Shown here: positions 57,534-64,000 of the stretch, piece by piece | Layout: every line of letters begins with the position of its first letter | How positions within the stretch are numbered: position 1 is the stretch's first letter | NCBI GenBank assembly: GCA_030770535.1 | Contig: JASVEC010000022.1 | Span: 496,001 to 560,000 of the forward strand | DNA length: 64,000 bases | Source of the DNA: Batkoa obscura | Taxonomy: Eukaryota; Entomophthoromycota; Entomophthoromycetes; Entomophthorales; Batkoaceae | Direction: 5' to 3' | Program-made: the position numbers and the translations under genes | The notes under the pieces: model-generated | What the model saw: the letters and a program-made list of their open reading frames with translations, nothing else | Told to the model about the DNA's origin: nothing | Database searches by the model: none

Positions 57534-59534
57534 TTGATGACTATTATTTATCTACTTAGGAAAAAGTGGAACATTCAAACTCAATTAATTAATTTTAATA
57601 GATGTATAAGCCTCAATAGAATACTATGGAATGAAGATATTGGAACGAATCTTGAATCGATTGCTATCAAATACAATAATAAGGATGTAAAAAGAAATGG
57701 GATACTCGAAAATATAAAGGAATTAAGGAATATCAATATAAATAATAAAATCAATATAACTCGAAATAAGCTCCATATAAACTATTTAATTGAACAAATA
57801 TATCAACATAAATCATTAATAACTTTAAATGAGATAGAATTATTATTAGAAAAAAGTCGACAGATCGATAATATTAAAAAAATATATCAATTAATTGATT
57901 TGAGTGATAATAATGGGATTCAATTAGATGAGATAATATATTTGAGATTAATCGAGCATTATAGGTTTAAAGATAATTACTTAACATCTTTTTTATTTTT
58001 ACATTATTTTAAACGAAATGAAAATAAGACAGAGAATATTCATTTATGGTTTTTAGAATATATTCAATATTTGGATCTAAAGGAGCAATATAAGTGTTTT
58101 GAAAAGTTTGAAAAGTTGATTAAAAAGAGTCAATATTCAACCGAAATTTATAAACTATTATTAAGGAATATGTATTCAAAATGGATTGTTTATAATGAGG
58201 ATAAAGGAAAAGAGGATGAGATTGAAGATGAAGATGAATTCAAGGTTAAAATAGAAGAAGAAGTTTTAGAAATTGAAAAAGAAATAGAAATAGAAATAGA
58301 ATTGGAAACGAAAGAAGAAGAGTCAAGACAATCAATAGAGATTCAAAATTATTTTATAAAAATCAAACAAGAATTAAAAGAGATTTATTATTCCGATATT
58401 GAATTATTCAATTTAATATTAAAAATTGAAATGAAATTCAATAAAAATAGTGAGTATTTTTATAATCAATTAATTAATTTAATCAATGAAAATAAAACAA
58501 TACCGAATAGTGAAACGTTTTCAGTTTTATCTTATTTATTTGCATATAATAAAGATAGTGAAAAAATACAACAATTATATTTAATAACAAAAAATTATCA
58601 AATTCAAAATAATCAACAATTATTTGATTTTACATTGAGAGGTTTTATTGATGGTCAATTTTATCAGCAAGCTAATTCCTTATTTTATAATAATATTGAA
58701 TTAATATTATTAAATAATGAAGATAAAAATCCATTAGTAATATTAAGTTTTATTCAATATTTAATTCAAATAAATCAAATAAATCAAGCTTGGGATTTAA
58801 TTTCAAAATATCAATTGAAATTTAATTCATTTTTAATTCATCATTTATTAGTCAATTTAACAGAGAAGAATGATTTTATAGGTATTTTGGAGTTTATAAA
58901 AGATATTATAAATAATAAGGAAGATAATGAGAATAATAATAAGTTGGGAATTAAAACTATAGAAATAATAATAAGTAAAGCATTTGGAAAAAAAGAGTAT
59001 TTATTTATATTAAATTTAAGAGATGAATTAATTAAATATAATGATTATAAAGTAAATAGTAAATTGTTATATTATTTTATTTATTCAGGTATAAAATTAA
59101 ATAATAGAAATCATCAAAATCAATATACAATTAAACCATTAATTAAAGAAGTAAGAAATTATTTAATAAATAAAGAAATAATAATCAAATGTAAAACAAT
59201 AATGAAATATGATTATAAATTATTTAATTTATTATTACAATTCGATTATATGGACTCAACTTATCAATATTTTAATTATTTAAAAAATCAATCTAAAAAT
59301 AAAAGAATTTTACTTAATTTATTATTAACAAAGAATAATAATTTTATTATAAAATTAGAAGGAATTAATTCAATATTAAATTTATTTCAATTTCATCAAT
59401 TAGAGTTTAATTTATTTACTTTAGTTTATTGTTTAAGATATTTTATATTAAAATTAAATCAAAAAAAAATTAATTATTATTTAATTTTAATTTTAAATTA
59501 CCAAGAGTTAAATAGAAAAGATTGTAATTTATTA

Positions 59535-59568
<34 letters not shown>

Positions 59569-60590
59569 TAGAAACGTTAGAAAATAGAGAGAATAATAAT
59601 ATTGTTAATATATTAGAAAATATAGATAAATATTCCAATAAAATTAATAACAATCCGCATTTCAATAGTAATAAATTCAAAAGATTATTAATTGAAGCTA
59701 TAATAATAAGTAAGGAAAAAGAAGAAATAATTGAATTTTATCATTCAATAAATAATATTGAAATTCAATATAATAGTAAAGTATTAGAGATAATTATAAA
59801 TAATTATTATTTAAAACAAGATATAAAATATCAACAAGAATTAAAACAACTCATAGTTCAATTATTGAATTTAGATAAATTTATTCATTTAAATATAAAT
59901 ACTTATTTTAATTTAATTCAATATTATTTATTTATAAAAGATGATAAATTCATTGCAGATAAATTTTATAATAAACTATTATTACAAATTCAATTATGTA
60001 ATAATCTCAATAATAATAATCAATTAAATGAAAAAATTATTATTAATGACACTTCAAAGATATTGACTTTATATTTAAAATATCACATAAAACAAGGAAA
60101 TGAATTACAAATTCAAAAACATATTCAACAATTAGAAAAAAAAGAATATTATCATTCAAGAAAAATTATTCAATTAATAATTAATTATTATCAAAATACA
60201 AACAAAATTTTATTATTAAATGAATTAATTTCCAATTTATTTTTAATGAATATAAAATATGATATAAATTTTTATAATTCAATTTTTAAATATTATTTAT
60301 TAAATTCAAATAGAATTTTATTTGATGTAATATTTCAATTATATGATTCTATATTATGGTTTAAAATTAATATTAATTTAAATACAGTTAAATTAATTAT
60401 TCAAATTTTATTGAAATATCAAAAATTAGATGAATTATATTCTTTTTTATATTCATTAAATGGTCATTTTTATTTATTCCCATCTCCAATTTGGTTCCAA
60501 ACTCAATTAAATATTGATAGCTCTTTAAATTTATCTTATTTAAATGATTATTATTTATCATTATATAATAAGAATCAAGAAATCAAATAA
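57534..60590 (+). CDS. Large helical-repeat protein, possibly a mitochondrial PPR-like factor
   Basis: An uninterrupted 1,018-codon frame. The N-terminus (MMTIIYLLRKKWN with several basic and hydrophobic residues and no acids before about residue 35) fits a mitochondrial presequence. Most of the protein is predicted-helix-like sequence with repeated Tyr-Asn/Leu-Ile patterns reminiscent of pentatricopeptide or related alpha-solenoid repeats, for example SETFSVLSYLFAYNKDSEK and INTYFNLIQYYLFIKDDKF. An acidic Glu-rich insert lies at about residues 225-265 and a poly-Asn run at about 670-682. Base composition is more AT-rich than any other gene here, giving heavy Asn/Ile/Lys/Leu bias. Fungal PPR proteins act in mitochondrial RNA stability and translation. 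This role is inferred and the repeat class is not certain. Confidence 0.55.
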
Positions 60591-60707
60591 ACAATTGAAT
60601 TTTTATATAATAATATTTAATAGCATTTCATTTTATATTTTATTTTATATTTTATTTTATAGAAACTATATATTGATCTTAAAAAAATTGATATATATAT
60701 TAATATA
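60591..60707. other. Short convergent spacer
   Basis: Just over 100 bp between the convergent helical-repeat and metacaspase genes, with tandem TATTTTATTTTA units at about 60626-60660. Confidence 0.6.
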
Positions 60708-62405
60708 TTACATATTAAATGGCATATTCATATCCATTGGTCTACCAGAAGATAATTGAGGTACTTGAGTATATTTACCACGTAAGATATTACGAACTTC
60801 ATGAAGTAAAGTAAGAATGGACATACCATGAGGATTAGTTGTTAGTGCTTTAATCAATGCAAATGACATAGCACCTGTAGCCTGAGAAGCAATAACAGCA
60901 TCAGCCGAGGTTTGACTATCCATACAACTAAATTAAATTAAATTAATTAATCTATATTTATCAAACTTAATAATGAAAATTTACCCTGAAAACATGACTA
61001 CATCAGCTAAGGAGCCTCTAGTTTCTTTACTAATTTTATCCGCTTTTTTCCCACCAGTTAACTGAGAAACACCGCCTTTTAAACCCATTAAAGCACCTGC
61101 AATATCGCCCATCATATATTTTTTACCCAAATCCATAACTAAAGATTTTGCTGTTTTAGCTGGAGAATAAGATATCAATTTACCATCATGATTATAAACA
61201 TATGGTAAATCCAATGCCGTGCCCGAATGGCAACAATCCATAATAGCTGTTAATCTACATCCTTGAGGTAAAGGTCGAACCATAATAGCATTCATTTCAT
61301 CATCAATAATCATACCCGCTTTTGTATAATCCACTGGACATATAGTTTCATCATAGCCATCATCTTCATCACCATCTTGATCTTTTTGTTGACTGCCATG
61401 TCCTGAAAAATGAAAAAATAAAGAATCATTAGGTTGTGCTCCTTCAACTAACCATTTCATTGCTTGTAGCATATTTTGTCGAGTAGGCATTCGACTTGGA
61501 TTATTTTTTTGATCATCCGTCAAAATAACCATGTTATCCGTTGAAAATTGATAATATCTACATATAAAATCTTTGACATTTTTCACATCATTAATACATC
61601 CTCTTAACTCTGCTTTGGTTCCATGATAATTAATCCCTACTAATAATGCTTTCTTTCTACCCTGGAAATTAGAGGTAGCTACATATTGTCCTTGTCCATT
61701 AGGTAAGGGTTGATTTGGGGGTACATGTTGCATTGGAGGTGGTTGGTGAAACATTTGGTTATTTTGTGGTGAGGGTTGACTTGGTCCTTGGAAATGTTGT
61801 TGATTTCTATTATCATTGAAATTATTATTATTATTATAATAATTGTTATTATTATAATTATTATTTCGTTGATAAGGAGGTGGAGGTACTGGATTATTAT
61901 TATTATTCATATCCGGTTGTGGAAATGGGGCATTATTAGATCCTGAGAATGGAGAATTATTAGATCCTGGGAAAGGAGGGTTATTAGATCCCGGGAAAGG
62001 AGGGTTGTTAGATCCTGGGAAAGGAACACTATTAGGACCTGGGAACGGAGCATTATTTCCTCCCGGAAAAGGAAGGTTATTTCCTCCTGGAAAAGGAGGA
62101 TTATTAAAATTACCTCCAGGCATGGGAAAACCATCAGGTTGAGGCATACCCATTGGACTTGGAAAATTATTGTTGTTGTTACTATAATTACCGCCATAAT
62201 TATTTTGACCTTGGTTATAATTACTCTGCCCTGGGAATGGAGGATTCATAGCTGGAGAAGGTATTGGAGGTCCTGGAGGTCCTGGAGGCCCTGGAGGGAA
62301 ATTACTATTGTTATTATAATTATTATTGTTATAATTGTTATTGCCTTGACCAGGCATATTATTATTTTTATGATCTTGTCGATATTGTTGTCCAGGATAT
62401 GGCAT
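60708..62405 (-). CDS. Type I metacaspase with long Pro/Asn/Gly-rich prodomain
   Basis: Two exons (60985-62405 and 60708-60927, intron of 57 bp) give 546 residues. The p20 catalytic dyad is H336 (HFSGHGSQ) and C392 (DCCHSG), 56 residues apart exactly as in yeast Mca1. KALLVGINYHGTKAELRGC opens the domain, and VVMFSGCMDSQTSADA plus the last exon form the p10 part. The first 240 residues are low complexity: Pro/Gly/Asn/Gln-rich with eight or more copies of a PFPGxNN-type repeat. Metacaspases are calcium-dependent Arg/Lys-specific cysteine peptidases involved in protein quality control, ageing and cell death. The Q/N-rich prodomain in yeast directs the protein to aggregates. Confidence 0.95.
61945..62100 (-). 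repeat. Coding minisatellite in the metacaspase prodomain
   Basis: Tandem 24-bp units encoding (N/S)(N)xPFPG(G/S)-type octapeptides. Neighbouring units differ by only a few bases, so the array is young and length variation between strains is likely. Confidence 0.75.
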
Positions 62406-62591
62406 CTTTGTTGTTTATAAGTTAAAAAATGAAAATTTTGAAAATTTTGGTTTTTGTTACTTAAACGTCTTTCTTTATTCAGCGCCTTTTCCTTATTGGT
62501 TAACAAGGTTTGACTTTTTTAATTCAGCCTTCTTTTTAGAATTTAATTGGATTCCAAATTAGAACATCAACGTCAAAGCTATTATTAATCT

Positions 62592-62710
62592 CTATCAAAC
62601 GTAGAATCGAGTACTTTGATTTTGTAGTTGAAAATTTAATACAGCGATATTTTATATTTTTATATTCATAAAATACAAATTTCAAGTGCCCAGTTCTACA
62701 TTTAATAAAT
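62592..62710. mobile_element. MITE family 2, copy 2 (decayed)
   Basis: Inverted ends AAACGTAGAATCGAGTAC and GTGCCCAGTTCTACATTTA. The interior matches the reverse complement of the copy at 22013-22143 with many changes. Confidence 0.55.
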
Positions 62711-62936
62711 CTAGTAATATATGCTATTCCTAATAGTTCTTTAAAGATTTAAAAAAAACAGCTATTCTAAGTAATATAAACAAGTAAGGAACTATAGATA
62801 TTTATCTATGGGTAAGTTTAAAAGCTTGCTTAAAATTAAAGATAAAATCTTCCAATTCACTTTTTTTGGCCATTTTTATGTAACGTAAAATTTTAAAAAA
62901 GACTCTAAGGTAAAATCAGACAAAAAAACATTTCAG

Positions 62937-63043
62937 CATGTCTGGATATCTTTTTTGTTAAGAATTTTACTAGCAGTTTTTCCGCTCAAATAGCACTTAA
63001 AAGATGGAAAAAGTGACGAAGCCAAAAAAAACACCCCCGTATG
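62937..63043 (-). mobile_element. MITE family 1, reverse orientation
   Basis: About 106 bp, CATGTCTGGATATC to AACACCCCCGTATG, with the core TCCGCTCAAATAGCACTTAA. The left end is the more diverged. Confidence 0.85.
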
Positions 63044-63187
63044 TTAATCTAAAATTAAGCAAAAGCAAATATTTTTGTCACACTTAGTGCTTAATTGTAA
63101 CCTGCCAAAAATCAAAATTAGATAAGATTTGAACCAAGTTTTCAAACTAACTCATATATAATAACATTTCTATATCAAACATTAACT

Positions 63188-63285
63188 GGGGATGTTTTTT
63201 TGGCTTCATCACTTTTTCCATCTTTTAAGTGCTATTTGAGCGGAAAAGCTGTTAGTAAAATTCTTAAACACAAAAATACATCCCC
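63188..63285 (+). mobile_element. MITE family 1, forward reference copy
   Basis: 98 bp with inverted ends GGGGATGTTTTTTTGG and CAAAAATACATCCCC. The immediate flanks are AACT on both sides, a possible 4-bp target duplication. The core reads TTTTAAGTGCTATTTGAGCG and GTTAGTAAAATTCTTAAACA. No coding capacity, so it would need a transposase in trans. Confidence 0.88.
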
Positions 63286-64000
63286 AACTAGTTTGATTTA
63301 ATACTATATAATAACCAAAAACAAATAACTACAGTATCATTTTCTATAAGTAAAAAATAGCAAAAGATACTTATAAGCTGGAAAAAAGCACTATTGAACT
63401 GAATTTATAATATAATGTTCTATATTTTCAATTGTTAATACATAAAATAAACAAATAATCTGGATAATTTTAAAAAATTTATGAATATCGTTTTAGCTTG
63501 GTATAAAATAACAGTAAAATACAATAAATTTAATTATTAATAATAAGAAAACTCAAGTTTATATTGTTAAAGTTTTAATATGTTTTAAAAAACTAAATAT
63601 TTAAATAAAATTGCTTTTATTTTATTTTTTTATCTTATATTTTAAATAATTTTCAATAAAAATTTAATATTATTTTATAGTAAAGCCAGAATTATTACTG
63701 TTTTTTATTCTATAGCTATATAAAAAAAGTTGAAAAATCAAAGTCAAAAAAAGCTAATTAAAAAAAACAAAAAATATATTTAAAAACTAAATTTATTTTT
63801 GTATATACATATCTTTTTAAAATAGCTTTTTGGCTTGTTTACTTTTTAGTTAAAATATTTTAATTTTTATAAAATTTTTAAAATTTAATATTCGAAACCT
63901 GCTTCACAATATAAAATAAGTGGTTTGATTTTTTTTTAAAACTTAGTAGTTTAAGCATTTTAATATTAGTTATAAGAAATTTAATATTTTTTTTAAATAA

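Larger units (their letters stand above)
62406..64000. other. Gene-free end of window with three MITEs
   Basis: Upstream region of the metacaspase, a family 2 MITE relic and two family 1 MITEs, then very AT-rich DNA to the end. No gene recognised. Confidence 0.55.

Overview
This is a very AT-rich stretch of a fungal nuclear genome. The fungal assignment rests on an FKS-type 1,3-beta-glucan synthase, a Cyc8/Ssn6 corepressor, an Osh-type oxysterol-binding protein, a fungal metacaspase and two plectasin-like secreted peptides. Most genes carry several short GT-AG introns, usually 44-60 bp, so the intron density is far above that of budding yeasts. Stops are TAA, TAG and TGA, and the standard code holds throughout. 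Long spacers, dispersed small transposable elements and intron-rich genes would fit an early-diverging filamentous fungus (Mucoromycota or Zoopagomycota type), but the lineage cannot be fixed from this window.

Layout: 1-3.9 kb is gene-free. 3.9-6.1 kb holds a tandem pair of secreted ten-cysteine peptides whose cysteine spacing matches fungal CS-alpha-beta defensins. 6.7-8.0 kb is a serine-hydrolase (beta-lactamase-fold) gene on the minus strand with an apparent frameshift. 10.1-19.9 kb is a housekeeping block: LSM12, SPT6, a DUF1764 protein, RAD6 and an aldo-keto reductase. 22.9-38.99 kb holds CYC8/SSN6, an Osh lipid-transfer protein, the glucan synthase (1,921 residues, no intron), V-ATPase subunit G and FAD synthase. 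39.0-42.8 kb has a pyroglutamyl peptidase, tRNA-Asp(GTC) and a FYVE-finger protein.

From 43.9 to 57.0 kb the window becomes a repeat mosaic. A gene for a 104-residue DOPA-4,5-dioxygenase-like protein occurs three times with identical predicted protein, once on + and twice on -. The first two copies lie in an inverted duplication of about 850 bp that I read as essentially identical, with older and more diverged flanks. Between them sit a ten-exon coiled-coil gene, a BAP31/Yet homologue and a decayed tandem-BRCT gene. The same interval holds two inverted copies of a candidate tRNA-derived SINE and five of the eight copies of a roughly 100-bp MITE family. 57.5-62.4 kb carries an extremely AT-rich 1,018-residue helical-repeat protein and a metacaspase. 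The last 1.6 kb has only MITEs.

The core genes serve transcription elongation and chromatin (SPT6, RAD6, CYC8), RNA metabolism (LSM12), membrane and vacuole function (Osh, V-ATPase G, FYVE, BAP31) and the cell wall (FKS). They show no operon-like logic, as expected for a eukaryote. Intron and exon coordinates were worked out by hand from splice consensus and reading-frame continuity, so they are predictions.
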